From an uncultured euryarchaeote (GTDB taxonomy: Archaea; Thermoplasmatota; Poseidoniia; Poseidoniales; Poseidoniaceae): a stretch of DNA of 64,000 nt. The position numbers were made by a program, and so were the translations under genes. Shown piece after piece: positions 50,430-60,542 of the stretch. The stretch spans positions 33,996-97,995 of the forward strand of contig CALBIL010000098.1 in assembly GCA_937892945.1 (NCBI GenBank), given 5' to 3'. How positions within the stretch are numbered: position 1 is the first letter of the stretch; each line of letters begins with the position of its first letter. The notes under the pieces are model-generated. The model did no database searches. It had not been told where the DNA came from and saw only the letters and a list, made by a program, of their open reading frames with translations.

Positions 50430-50768
50430 CTACAACGGTGGCCGAATATCGACATCGACATCTCCATGAGGTATGCCGATGCAAGCAAGTCGTGCACATT
50501 CCCCCACTAAGTAATCATCAAGTCCAGGTGGAAGGATTTCAGGCAACGGAATTTCACCATAGAGGAGGGTAACCATGCAGGTTCCACAGGTGCCCGAAGT
50601 ACAATTTGTTGGAATTGCGACATCAGCATCTTCGGCATGCTCTACCAATGTATTTCCCGGTACATAGGGGGTCTGCCCAAGAAGATTCGCTCCTTGTAAA
50701 AACCGTACGACCTTGCGAACCGATTCGGTCTTTGGAGTTTCTTCGGCAGTTACCGCATGGGCGGACAT
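50430..50768 (-). CDS. 2Fe-2S ferredoxin
   Basis: IPTNCTSGTCGTCMVTL ... GECARLACIGIP (CX4CX2C...C). Confidence 0.92.
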   Translation of the reverse strand: MSAHAVTAEETPKTESVRKVVRFLQGANLLGQTPYVPGNTLVEHAEDADVAIPTNCTSGTCGTCMVTLLYGEIPLPEILPPGLDDYLVGECARLACIGIPHGDVDVDIRPPL

Positions 50769-50777
50769 AGTACCACC

Positions 50778-51869
50778 TCAGCGCATATCCTTGTGGCGAG
50801 TCCAGCGGCCGGTTTGTTTGTTGAAGTACAATCCAGCCTTCTTCATCCACTTGTTGAATTTCGTTGCTCCAGCGCCTGTTCGGAGAATGAAGTCTTCTCG
50901 GTCTTCTTGAGCTTGGATGTAATTCTTTGCACCAAGGACTTGGTCAATCCAGTCGTTGATGTCGGTGAGTCCACCAGTGAGTCCACCTTCTTCGACAGCC
51001 TTTACCATCTCATCAGCAGTTGCACCAGTGGCTTCCAAATCCTTGCGGATGAGTTCATTGACACTTGAGAAGTCCATAGAAGCCGGCTTTGGAGGCACAG
51101 GGTTCCGAGGTCGCTTATCTTCTTCAATAGTGATTCGAGTGCCATTGGATAGGCGTTCTTCAACAAGGTCTGAAAGTACAGGGGTGAAACTGTTTTCACA
51201 TTCCCAGCAAATGAAAGCCCAATCTTGGGGGCGGTCTTTGTCTCGAGATTGACGTGGATCCAACTCATCGCCACATGTAGGGCATGCATGGAAGATGAGT
51301 GCAGGAACGTGGTTACGGCGGAAATCAACGATGTCTTGAGGGGTTCCTTCGAGATCCAGCATTTCGTGGTCACGTGCAGCTTCGAGACCACGAGTTTCAA
51401 GTTGGTCTCGAATCTTTACTTTCTGATCGTCTTTGCCTTCATCGTGAAGGTTGTTTTCGAGTTTGACAATCAACTCAACTGTTTTACCAAGTCTGTTCAT
51501 GATGAGTTTTTTTGCTCGGAATGACTCGACTTTAGCAATCTTAAGCCGTTCTTTTTGTTCTGCAAGTTCAGTCAGTACATCCTTTTGCTTGCGTTGGAAT
51601 TTTATTTCTTCAATTTTGGACTCTTGCTTCTTTTCAGGTGCAAGAATCTTCGAGAGATACCGTTCTTTTCCGTGACTTTGTGGTCCGGCAGAGATAATGG
51701 AAATTACACCATCGGCGATATCTGCTTTCAAGCCATAGTTTTCAATCAACATATCCTTGTCGATTTTCTTCAAATCGCCAATTTTTAGCCCGGAATCGGC
51801 TAACTGCTGGGCAGTTGTTTCGTCGATACCACGACGTAATAAAGCAAGATATGTGTCCTTCTTGGCCAT
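50778..51869 (-). CDS. Helix-hairpin-helix plus coiled-coil plus zinc-ribbon protein, probable nucleic-acid-binding
   Basis: HhH-like N-terminus (LRRGIDETTAQQLADSGLKIGDLKKI), coiled coil, CPTCGDEL...CWECENSF. Confidence 0.6.
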   Translation of the reverse strand: MAKKDTYLALLRRGIDETTAQQLADSGLKIGDLKKIDKDMLIENYGLKADIADGVISIISAGPQSHGKERYLSKILAPEKKQESKIEEIKFQRKQKDVLTELAEQKERLKIAKVESFRAKKLIMNRLGKTVELIVKLENNLHDEGKDDQKVKIRDQLETRGLEAARDHEMLDLEGTPQDIVDFRRNHVPALIFHACPTCGDELDPRQSRDKDRPQDWAFICWECENSFTPVLSDLVEERLSNGTRITIEEDKRPRNPVPPKPASMDFSSVNELIRKDLEATGATADEMVKAVEEGGLTGGLTDINDWIDQVLGAKNYIQAQEDREDFILRTGAGATKFNKWMKKAGLYFNKQTGRWTRHKDMR

Positions 51870-51966
51870 AGCATCCCCTCCGACGAGTCTAGGCGAGGCG
51901 ACCCTCCTAAGAAAAGGCTCTCCTCGCTCAGTGTAGGATTATCTCTACATTTGACTCCTTATGAAC

Positions 51967-52842
51967 TTATGATTCAAATTCGAAATCACTGAACGAAGTA
52001 CACAATTCAATCCAGTCATCAAGTTCAAGTTCATCAGGGCGAAGGTCCATTCGTTCATCTTCAAGATGTGCAGCAAAGGCTTGTTTCCACCGCCCTGCAT
52101 GCCACCCCTTTACTCGACCCAAACGGCGAGGGACATTTTTGAGCGTTGAGCGTAATTTTTTCCTGCGTTGGTCGAAGGCGAGATGAACCATTTGACGAAC
52201 CAGTCGGGCATCGCAAGGCCATTCTTCGTCATGAGGTTCCATTGAGATGTAGCATGAATTGACTTTCGGCATTGGGCTGAAATTATGCGGTGCAATCTTT
52301 TCTTCAATTTCGCTTTCCCAGTCCAAGGCAACCGTCATGCCAAGCGATCCAACATCACTTTCATATTCCATTACCAAGCGTTCAGCAAATTCTTCTTGAA
52401 CCAATAAAACGACCTTTTCCAAGACACTGGTTCTTGGGTTTCGGAGATATCGAGTAAGTTCATCGACCAGTGGTGAAGAGATTTGGTAGGGTATATTGGC
52501 AACAACCTTCGTGATTGAATCAGGCCATTTCACTTTCAGAGCATCTCCTTCGATCAAAGTGAATTGTTCATTTTGTTGTTCTGGCCCAAAAGCTTCGTTT
52601 AAATGCGTGACTGCAACACTGTCAATTTCAATAGCAGTCACTTGGCAACCGGTTGCCAATAAGACCTCAGTAAGCACTCCAGGCCCAGGCCCAATTTCTA
52701 ACACATGGTCCTCAGAGGTGACATCACCCAATTCAATCGCTCGAGAAATAAGGTCGTCATTGACCAAGAAGTGTTGGCCCAATGATTTGTCAAAAGGCAA
52801 CTTGTCGCGTAGACTATCAATCAGCCAACGTGCGCCTCTCAT
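51967..52842 (-). CDS. ksgA: 16S rRNA dimethyladenosine transferase KsgA/RsmA
   Basis: KSLGQHFLVNDDLI, VLEIGPGPGVLTEVLL, VVANIPYQISSPLV; classic archaeal neighbourhood. Confidence 0.95.
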   Translation of the reverse strand: MRGARWLIDSLRDKLPFDKSLGQHFLVNDDLISRAIELGDVTSEDHVLEIGPGPGVLTEVLLATGCQVTAIEIDSVAVTHLNEAFGPEQQNEQFTLIEGDALKVKWPDSITKVVANIPYQISSPLVDELTRYLRNPRTSVLEKVVLLVQEEFAERLVMEYESDVGSLGMTVALDWESEIEEKIAPHNFSPMPKVNSCYISMEPHDEEWPCDARLVRQMVHLAFDQRRKKLRSTLKNVPRRLGRVKGWHAGRWKQAFAAHLEDERMDLRPDELELDDWIELCTSFSDFEFES

Positions 52843-53636
52843 GCCTTCACCGGCAAGAGCAGGTCAAGCAATCGTGGTTGGATATTTCGGTCTTCCAACT
52901 CGGCTAAGAATCGTTTTGCGAGTAATTCTCCAGCATCGATATTACATGCTTCATTGAGCGCAGCAAGCGACTCAAATCCGCTTGAACCGCGGGCTTCTAC
53001 CATTTGCATGGCCTTTTTGTTTCCAACGCCTTGGAGCAGTTCGAAGGCGTGTTGCTTGAGTGACATGTTTCCGGCTACATTAAAGAAAGCAGCAATGAAA
53101 TGTTTTTCATTTTCTTCAATAAATATTTGAACAACCAAAGGAAGATCAGCTCTGATATGGTTTGCCAAACGTCCAAGGTTGGTCATTCCGAGGACCTGTG
53201 CGATGTGTGCTCGCTTGGACGAATCCTCTCCGATGTAGACGCGGGCAGTCACCAACAATTGGTCGATGCCTGCCTTTGGTTTCAATCGGCACAGCAATAA
53301 TTTTGATTCACTGACTGCGACAACGACATTGTTGGTCAGGTCGTGGTCGATAACTCGGGCCCACTGTTCTTCCATCAATGGAGAATCTTGTTGCGGTCGA
53401 GATGGGCGATTACCTTGGCGACCACCTTGCCTGTTGGTATTGCCTCGGCGGTTGTCATTGTTCCGACGTGGCTCATTCCGTCGTGGTGAAGAGCTTTGAG
53501 CTGGAGGTCTTTGCACAGGAGTACTTTCACGTCGTCCTTCTGCAGGTCTCGACCAACCAGTCGAATCATTCGTTGATGTAGATTTTTTCTTACCAGAACC
53601 AATCTTAATGTTACGGTCACGTTGCGCACCGGTCAT
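52839..53636 (-). CDS. DUF655 RNA-binding-like protein with RG-rich N-terminal region
   Basis: Position between rpoF and ksgA, LKQHAFELLQGVGNKKAMQMVEAR (HhH), RRNEPRRNNDNRRGNTNRQGGRQGNRPSRPQ. Confidence 0.85.
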   Translation of the reverse strand: MTGAQRDRNIKIGSGKKKSTSTNDSTGWSRPAEGRRESTPVQRPPAQSSSPRRNEPRRNNDNRRGNTNRQGGRQGNRPSRPQQDSPLMEEQWARVIDHDLTNNVVVAVSESKLLLCRLKPKAGIDQLLVTARVYIGEDSSKRAHIAQVLGMTNLGRLANHIRADLPLVVQIFIEENEKHFIAAFFNVAGNMSLKQHAFELLQGVGNKKAMQMVEARGSSGFESLAALNEACNIDAGELLAKRFLAELEDRNIQPRLLDLLLPVKA

Positions 53637-53662
53637 CTCAAATCACCTCAGGGGGGAGAGCC

Positions 53663-54028
53663 TCATTCGAAGCCGATATGCTGTCGAACGATTTCCAGAA
53701 TAGTTGTGATTTCATCATCGCTTACAGTAGTAATTCTCTTTGATTCAAAAACTGCTTTGACATCGTTTGAATACATTGGCATCAATTCTGCCAACTTTGC
53801 GGCTAAATCGGGAGTGCTCGAAAGACAATCAACTTCACCAAGAGCGTCTTTCAATTCTTGAAACACTTTCGGATCGGTTTTGTAACCATTACGAGCATCA
53901 CTTGCAGCCCATTCAGCGTGTTGAAGAGCAGCCTTTTGCTCATAAGTGAGGCTCTTGCGGCGCTTCTCAGCATCCAACAACAAGGTTCGAACAGTAGCAA
54001 AGTCTACGAAACGCTCTTCATCAGTCAT
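53663..54028 (-). CDS. rpoF: RNA polymerase subunit F (Rpb4)
   Basis: SLTYEQKAALQHAEW...LMPMYSNDVKAVFESKRITTVSDDEITTILEIVRQHI; L21e-rpoF-DUF655-ksgA synteny. Confidence 0.88.
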   Translation of the reverse strand: MTDEERFVDFATVRTLLLDAEKRRKSLTYEQKAALQHAEWAASDARNGYKTDPKVFQELKDALGEVDCLSSTPDLAAKLAELMPMYSNDVKAVFESKRITTVSDDEITTILEIVRQHIGFE

Positions 54029-54037
54029 AGTAATTCC

Positions 54038-54328
54038 TCATTCAAGTGGTCGGAGATGCTCAGGACGAGCAATGACCGTTTTTGCCATGTTACCGTCTTT
54101 GACAGCAACAATCCAAGCGACACCTTGTCGCTTTTCGATAAATCCAGTTCGCCCGTTGAAACGGCGATGAGGCATACCCATTTGTTGTCCACCGTCTAAA
54201 ACGATAGCAACACGGTCGCCTTCTTCATACTCATGCATGACGCGGCTGATGTTAATTCGGCTGCGTTCATTCTTACGGCGGCGTAGAATACTTCGTGTTC
54301 CGACTCGCAGTCCCTTGGATCGTTTCAT
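54038..54328 (-). CDS. rpl21e: Ribosomal protein L21e
   Basis: MKRSKGLRVGTRSILRRRKNERSRINISRVMHEYEEGDRVAIVLD...PHRRFNGRTG; Shine-Dalgarno-like GAGGAGG upstream. Confidence 0.93.
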   Translation of the reverse strand: MKRSKGLRVGTRSILRRRKNERSRINISRVMHEYEEGDRVAIVLDGGQQMGMPHRRFNGRTGFIEKRQGVAWIVAVKDGNMAKTVIARPEHLRPLE

Positions 54329-54397
54329 GTTGGTCGCCTCCTCTTTGCCCGAGTGTGCAGATATGCAACTTCCGAGCATTTTGGCGACCTACCCTTC

Positions 54398-54408
54398 CCA
54401 TATAAGCA
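54398..54408 (-). promoter_or_regulatory. Candidate TATA box for the rpl21e-rpoF-DUF655-ksgA operon
   Basis: Minus-strand GCTTATATGGG about 70 nt upstream of the L21e ATG. Confidence 0.4.
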
Positions 54409-54471
54409 CCGCGACGGAGTTTGGACCGGCAAAAACCTCAAAAAAGCAAAGTGAAGAGGCCAAATCCAGCC

Positions 54472-56223
54472 TCAATCCGCATGAATATCGCCAACATCGA
54501 GCCAGAGAACATCACATTTTGCTTGGATCAGTGAAGACAAACTTGGTTGCGTCCGACCCCCATCGCCATGAACAGTTTCTTTGACATATGTCCCCGATTC
54601 ACAGCGGAGTGTAAACTCAATTTCTCGGACTCCATCTTCCATCGTATCGATGATTGGTTTTGAAGTTTCAAACACCGTTCTTCGACGAATCAAATCGGCT
54701 CGTCGATGAGCGACACGCTCAGGGGTACGCTGAGCCAATTTCACACCAGCAAGTCGAGCAATCGTTTCCAAAATTGAGTCATTATCCGGTAAATCAAGAT
54801 AGGTTGGTGCAGGAGGCCCAGCGGCAAGAATACGTTCAATCAATACGGGCTTTGTTCCTGTTTTGACGAGTTTCAACTCTTCAGCCATTGCCACTAATTC
54901 CGGTTTCTTCATCGCCTTCAATGTTGCTTCATCAGGCCCTTCTGGGATGTCGATGACGGTTGGAAGAGGTTTGGTGTGGTCGTTCTTTCTGTCGCCACGG
55001 CGTTTTCGTTTTGACGATTGTTTCTTTCCTTTTCCACCGCGTTCCTGAACATCGATGTGGGTTAAGTCCACAGGGGCAGTGAGAACGGACAATTCAGCTT
55101 CGCTTAGTGGCAGAAGCCGGAAACGAATGGTGTAGGATTTTTCTGCAGGCGTGTCTTTAACACGAACAACTTCACTTCGATTCGAATCACGCAACCCAGT
55201 GATGATGATACTACCATCAGCAGCATCATTGATCGTTTTCATTGCTTCAATGACATCGACAGAACGAGTCATGGGTTCTTTCATTTCGATGACAAAAGGC
55301 CGTCCTCGACCCATACAACGAACATCGATATCTTCGCGACCCATGCCGTGGAAAGCATGTTCGTTCGATTGAAATATTCCGAGCAAAGGATTGCCTATGA
55401 GGTCTTGAACACTCTTTTTGTACTGAAGTCCGGTTTGGTCACAGCGTTCACAGCCGCGTCCTTTACACGCTCGGCATGGCCAGCGAGTTTGCGGAATTCC
55501 ACGTTCGAGTTTTATGTAGCGGCCGTAGAGATAATGTGCCCGAATATCGAGCTCAACTGTGAGTGTGAGCACATCGATGAGTGCCAATACTTGGGGCTTA
55601 TCATTTACCAAGAGCACGCCCTCTAATCGTTTGTTCAGGTGTTGGGCAATGGCGTTGACAAGTCCACTTTTGAGTGCATCTGAGCCACCGGCGCCGTGTC
55701 GTTTTCTCATTTCTTCTTCTTCCTCAATTTGATCTTTAGGAATCCGCGCACCGAGTTGTAGGCGTGAGAGTTCGTAAGGAGATATCGAGTCATAAATGAT
55801 ATCAGCAAGTAATTCGGATTCTTCGTACAAATTTTCACAGAAAGGGCAGAGAGGCTCCTCTTCACGTGCCTTTGCCAAGTGTGAATCGCGCTCGATGACG
55901 GTTGAACGAATTTCAATTCCAGATTCTTCGATGCTTTGTTCAAACCTTTTCTTTCCACCCAAGCGCCCAATACAATGGTCGCATGTCCCCATACGAACCA
56001 GATGCTTGTGACCTGCAGGAGATGGCGCTCGAGGAATCTCTTCCATGTGCGTGCCGAGTTGGTCGGGTGAATCCAATGAACTGTCTTCTTCAACCTCTTC
56101 TTTTGGCTGTTCAACAGCACTGTTCTCATCCCAAAGCGAATAATCAGTTTGCCCAAATCCGGCATTGGCATATTTCATCCAATCTTCTTCAGTTTCGTTT
56201 TCATCGGGTTTTTCATTCGACAT
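54472..56223 (-). CDS. tRNA pseudouridine synthase Pus10 with inserted basic linker and SAP-like motif
   Basis: CPFCENLYEE, CRACKGRGC, GREDIDVRCMGRGRPFVIEMKEP, C-terminal LRCESGTYVKETVHGDGGRTQPSLSSLI. Confidence 0.9.
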   Translation of the reverse strand: MSNEKPDENETEEDWMKYANAGFGQTDYSLWDENSAVEQPKEEVEEDSSLDSPDQLGTHMEEIPRAPSPAGHKHLVRMGTCDHCIGRLGGKKRFEQSIEESGIEIRSTVIERDSHLAKAREEEPLCPFCENLYEESELLADIIYDSISPYELSRLQLGARIPKDQIEEEEEMRKRHGAGGSDALKSGLVNAIAQHLNKRLEGVLLVNDKPQVLALIDVLTLTVELDIRAHYLYGRYIKLERGIPQTRWPCRACKGRGCERCDQTGLQYKKSVQDLIGNPLLGIFQSNEHAFHGMGREDIDVRCMGRGRPFVIEMKEPMTRSVDVIEAMKTINDAADGSIIITGLRDSNRSEVVRVKDTPAEKSYTIRFRLLPLSEAELSVLTAPVDLTHIDVQERGGKGKKQSSKRKRRGDRKNDHTKPLPTVIDIPEGPDEATLKAMKKPELVAMAEELKLVKTGTKPVLIERILAAGPPAPTYLDLPDNDSILETIARLAGVKLAQRTPERVAHRRADLIRRRTVFETSKPIIDTMEDGVREIEFTLRCESGTYVKETVHGDGGRTQPSLSSLIQAKCDVLWLDVGDIHAD

Positions 56224-56323
56224 AAAATCACCACTTTCTCGGGGCCAACCCCTAAGACTGCAGTTGCTCCGTATGCTCGCTCATTGATGAATACACCGGT
56301 GCTTCAAAAGCGGTTTCTCATCA

Positions 56324-56791
56324 TCAATATGTAAAATTACTCACGAATGTTACGAAGAGCAGCCATAATGCGAACAATATAGCTGCAACAATGTACATCA
56401 ATGCAGCCCCAGTATCAGAAACAACTGCGGAGAATTTTGCCCCAGCAGTCCGTTCCCATTTCCCATATTGGGCACTGTATGTGCCTAATAATACGAGGCC
56501 GATGGAGTTGCCATTACACACAAGGCAGCACATGAAATCATCATCAATGAATCCTGAATCTATGAAAAAGAACCCGACCGTCGAGATGATAATCAAGAGC
56601 AATGAACTCCCAAGGAGTTCTTTGGAAGGTTTCCCATCGACTGGAACAATGATCTTATTGTTGCCATACTGCTCTTCAGCGCCAGGGAAAGTTGCGGATG
56701 CCCCCGTATCGTTTTCGGCATTTGGGTTCGATGCTTGAATGAGAATACTCTGGGGTGGGGATATTTTCTCAGCGTCTTCCTTTTCGCCCAT
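56324..56791 (-). CDS. Membrane protein, hypothetical
   Basis: Three hydrophobic helices. Confidence 0.6.
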   Translation of the reverse strand: MGEKEDAEKISPPQSILIQASNPNAENDTGASATFPGAEEQYGNNKIIVPVDGKPSKELLGSSLLLIIISTVGFFFIDSGFIDDDFMCCLVCNGNSIGLVLLGTYSAQYGKWERTAGAKFSAVVSDTGAALMYIVAAILFALWLLFVTFVSNFTY

Positions 56792-56847
56792 AGACGTTTT
56801 TTAGCACCTTTGAGTTTAAACAATGCCCCGTTTTTTAATGAAGGGTT

Positions 56848-57327
56848 TTATTCCACTGGGCGCAGCATCATCGTCACAGACTTCTTTCCTTGTTGAAAGA
56901 CGCCGATTTCGGTGAAATTATGCCGTACATGAAACCGAATTGACCCGGGGTTTGGGGGCGTGAGGTTGACTTCAGCAGTAACGGGGAACTGGAGGTTTTT
57001 CCCATGTTCAATCACTTGCTCATACAGGAGTGAACCAATACCTCTGCCCCTGTGTTCGAGGGCTACAGCGATACGATCGACGTATAGAAATTCTTGATAG
57101 CGCTGGTTAAACCATGCATAGTTGAGGCTTGCATATCGTGTTCGAGGAGTGAGGCAGAGTACGAAACCAAGCATTTCTTCACCATCAAATACTCCAATTG
57201 GGAGTTCTGAAAGAGAAAAAAGGTCGGCCATTTCCTCAGGAGATATTTGTCCGGTCCCAGGTAAGCCTTGTTCGTTGATTTGCCAGGCTGCAGTCACATC
57301 TTTCGACTCGAGCCGGCGAATGTCCAT
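56848..57327 (-). CDS. GNAT family N-acetyltransferase
   Basis: VDRIAVALEHRGRGIGSLLYEQVIEHG (Q/RxxGxG/A-type) and C-terminal acetyltransferase pattern. Confidence 0.9.
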   Translation of the reverse strand: MDIRRLESKDVTAAWQINEQGLPGTGQISPEEMADLFSLSELPIGVFDGEEMLGFVLCLTPRTRYASLNYAWFNQRYQEFLYVDRIAVALEHRGRGIGSLLYEQVIEHGKNLQFPVTAEVNLTPPNPGSIRFHVRHNFTEIGVFQQGKKSVTMMLRPVE

Positions 57328-60300
57328 TACGCGACCTCTTTGGGTGGAGGTTTTGAAATGAGCCCTAATGCTGCGGTTGTTAAGACAAGACTTGCAACCA
57401 GTGAGAACGCAATCATAGCTGCAGAGAAGATTCCAAAGTTGGTGAATAAGCCCATTGGTGAGAGTGCGATGACGGTAAATCCGGCAATGTCAGAAGCAGC
57501 ACTTCCGATGAGAGCCAATCCGCAGGCGCCACCGATTCCGAACAAAGCTTCTTCGTGAGTTTCGCCCGACTCCCGACCTTCCCTATACCTCTCAGTAACG
57601 TGGATACAGTAATCGATACCGACACCTAACGAAATGGTTGCAATGGTGACGGTAACAATGTTGAGCGACGAGCCAGCCATATACATCAGGCCATACAACC
57701 AGACGACAACTAAGAGGATTGGAATCAAGGTAATGCTCGCTTGTTTGAAGGAACGGAATCCAAGTGAGAGCGTGATGAAGACAAACAGCGAGCCGAGTCC
57801 AAGAGAAGATTGCATTTCACCTTGCATTGTCGTTGATGCCACGTAACGAGTCACTGGGCGACCGGTTGGCATAACCCATGTCAGGGGTTTATCGTCACTT
57901 TCCTTACCTTCTTCATACTGGTCACCGGTTGAGAGATTGGTAAATGGAGTGAGGTCTCGCCATACTTCTTTCATCCCTTTCGCCATTCCGGGGAAATCTT
58001 CAGGGGCAGTCATTCCAAATCGAATGAGCATTCGGTCGTACTCAGCAGGTTCTCCGTTAACATCGAGCCAAGGTTGACTCGGGTCCAGTTCGACCTCTGG
58101 TGCAATGTAAAGCCCGACAATGCTTGGAGGGATGTCTGGAATCGGACCAATTCCAGGTACGCCGTTCAGTGAGAGGAATCCGAAAAAGAAGGCAAGACAG
58201 TCTCTATCGGTGAGGTCCATTAAAGGACCATTTCCAGCAGTTGAACAGTTCATACCGTGACCAGTTTCATTGACAACCCAACCTGCCTCTTCGAAGGGAG
58301 TGGGATCCAAAACCATTGAACCTTGAGCAGCAAGAACCATTTCATCCAGAGCCAAAATATCGATTGTCCCATCGGGTTGGCGAGTAATTTTATCAGGAAC
58401 TCCCTCGGGTAAATAATCCATATTTTGACGGAATGTATCGATGGCAGCAAACACTTCAGGGTCGAGCACATCTCCTTCGATTAACAGATTTGCAGGTTCT
58501 CCTTCATTGGCAAAACGCTGAGAGATTTCAAACACTCCAATGGCAAAATCAGAACGTTCATCCAAGAAGTCTTCGATCGCAAAGTCGCCTTCCAATTGAG
58601 CCATACCCCATGCAGCAGGGATGGTGAGCAAGAAAGCAACGCCAGCAATGAGCACTGATTTACGGAATGTCCCCGAATTCAAGGCAATCGATTCGAGCCA
58701 TTCTTTAGGAACGAGGTGAGTTATATTTTTTCTTTCTTCAATGCTCTTATTACGCTTTACAAGCCATTCATCAACCGATAAACGAATCAATGGAACCCAT
58801 AAACCGGTGAGCATAAACGCAGCCAGAATACCTAATCCCGCTTCAATTCCAAACGAGCGAAGAACGGCAATATCGCTGAAGATATTCGCTGCAAATGCAG
58901 CCATGGTTGTCAGTGTTGTGAGAAGGATGGCCCGTCCAACACGTTGTAATGTGATTTCAGCGGCCATTCGAGGTTCACGACCGTTGATACGTTCCTCTTT
59001 GTAACGATGCAGCGCGTGAAGGGAGTCATCAATTCCAAGTGCGAGAACAAGAATCGGAAGAAGATTCGAGAATTGAGAACGAGAGATGAGTGAAAACCCA
59101 AACAGAGAGGTGAGGCTTGAGAAATGACCAATCATCCCCTGCATCCACAGCAATGCCGTTCCAAGAGCAAACATCACAATGATCACATCAGAAACTCTAC
59201 GCAAACTCACATAGAGCAATCCAATAATGGCGATTCCCATTAACAAGACCAATCCTGAACTCGCTTGCAATTCACGATTGACCTCAACGTTAACGCCTTG
59301 TCCAAGCAGTAAGGTGATGGTGGTTCGGTCGTTTGAACGAAGATGTCCTTCCAAATCCATGTACGACCATTCTGTGGAACAGCCAGTCCCTTCTTTCTTC
59401 ATTTCAAGACAGTATTCTTCCGTATATTGAGGCGGGTGGAGTACAAGCGAGCCATCTGCAATTCGATACCCACCTATTTTGACGCCATCATCTGAGAAGT
59501 CAATACTCTTTTCTTGCAGAGCATCTTTCCAAATCATTTCCCAACCCATATCTTCGAGAACGCCTCGGTCAAACTGAACAAGTAACCAAGTCGAGGAAGC
59601 AGACCAGCGTCCATTTGCATAGAAGGCATTCTCCCATGTCCCATCGCCGTTCAACGAGCCACCAACCGGTCCGGTTTGCAAGGCATTCATGTCAGCTACA
59701 AATCCGCGGTCAATCGAAAGCCAGCGAAGGAAGTTATTGTTCGAAGCATCAGCCATACGAGATGCAGCCATATCGATGTGCTGCTGCGTGACATTTTCAT
59801 CATCAAATTCAAGACAATCCAATACGCCACAATCGGTCCAATTTGTCGGCGGTTCTGTTACCACACCCAACGTGGTAAGGCCAGGCTGTGTAAGAATGGA
59901 AGTGCCGTTCATGAACCCGCGGAAGTGGTCTGAAAGCGAAATGGCTCCAAGGGCCTGGTTTCCCGTGACATCGTTGACCAGTGGTATCATTGCTTTACCC
60001 ATTGGATGGTCTTGCACCATGTTCACTTTGGAATCGATTTCTCTGAGCAATGTGAGATTTAAGATGCCTGCAGTTGGAGCATAGATTCCCCCCCAAGGCT
60101 CTCCAGCGTCAAGCATTTCAGTTGCACTCGGTAGAGATGAATAATCCGGTGCACCATCACTCATTCGAGCCACAGGTGTCCAATCTTCGAGCGCCGGTAC
60201 TTTGGTGGGGTCACGTGCTGAAACCAAAAAACCAAGAATAATTTCGGAATTTGCAAACTCATCATCGATAATCGCTTGAGCTTCAAGTTCAGGCGAATCC

Positions 60301-60461
60301 ATTTCATAGGATTCCATGTCGATGGGTTGGAGTGCCGTTAATACACCCGGAATCATCAAGATGGTGAGGAGAAAAACGGCAACGTGGACCTTTTTCCGAT
60401 GAGGGATGAGCCACCGAGCAAAATCTGCAAAGGTGGTCTTCATGTTTGATGGTCCCACCAC
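57327..60461 (-). CDS. MMPL/RND superfamily transporter
   Basis: About 12 TM segments in duplicated arrangement, ALGIDDSLHALHRYKEE and SLGVGIDYCIHVTERYREG RND-type motifs. Confidence 0.9.
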   Translation of the reverse strand: MVGPSNMKTTFADFARWLIPHRKKVHVAVFLLTILMIPGVLTALQPIDMESYEMDSPELEAQAIIDDEFANSEIILGFLVSARDPTKVPALEDWTPVARMSDGAPDYSSLPSATEMLDAGEPWGGIYAPTAGILNLTLLREIDSKVNMVQDHPMGKAMIPLVNDVTGNQALGAISLSDHFRGFMNGTSILTQPGLTTLGVVTEPPTNWTDCGVLDCLEFDDENVTQQHIDMAASRMADASNNNFLRWLSIDRGFVADMNALQTGPVGGSLNGDGTWENAFYANGRWSASSTWLLVQFDRGVLEDMGWEMIWKDALQEKSIDFSDDGVKIGGYRIADGSLVLHPPQYTEEYCLEMKKEGTGCSTEWSYMDLEGHLRSNDRTTITLLLGQGVNVEVNRELQASSGLVLLMGIAIIGLLYVSLRRVSDVIIVMFALGTALLWMQGMIGHFSSLTSLFGFSLISRSQFSNLLPILVLALGIDDSLHALHRYKEERINGREPRMAAEITLQRVGRAILLTTLTTMAAFAANIFSDIAVLRSFGIEAGLGILAAFMLTGLWVPLIRLSVDEWLVKRNKSIEERKNITHLVPKEWLESIALNSGTFRKSVLIAGVAFLLTIPAAWGMAQLEGDFAIEDFLDERSDFAIGVFEISQRFANEGEPANLLIEGDVLDPEVFAAIDTFRQNMDYLPEGVPDKITRQPDGTIDILALDEMVLAAQGSMVLDPTPFEEAGWVVNETGHGMNCSTAGNGPLMDLTDRDCLAFFFGFLSLNGVPGIGPIPDIPPSIVGLYIAPEVELDPSQPWLDVNGEPAEYDRMLIRFGMTAPEDFPGMAKGMKEVWRDLTPFTNLSTGDQYEEGKESDDKPLTWVMPTGRPVTRYVASTTMQGEMQSSLGLGSLFVFITLSLGFRSFKQASITLIPILLVVVWLYGLMYMAGSSLNIVTVTIATISLGVGIDYCIHVTERYREGRESGETHEEALFGIGGACGLALIGSAASDIAGFTVIALSPMGLFTNFGIFSAAMIAFSLVASLVLTTAALGLISKPPPKEVA

Positions 60462-60542
60462 CTCCTTTTCAACTCATGTTTTCCTTTTCTCCCATTTTCA
60501 CATCATCGTTGCCTTCAAACACCGCCTTGCCTTGGAAGTTCT

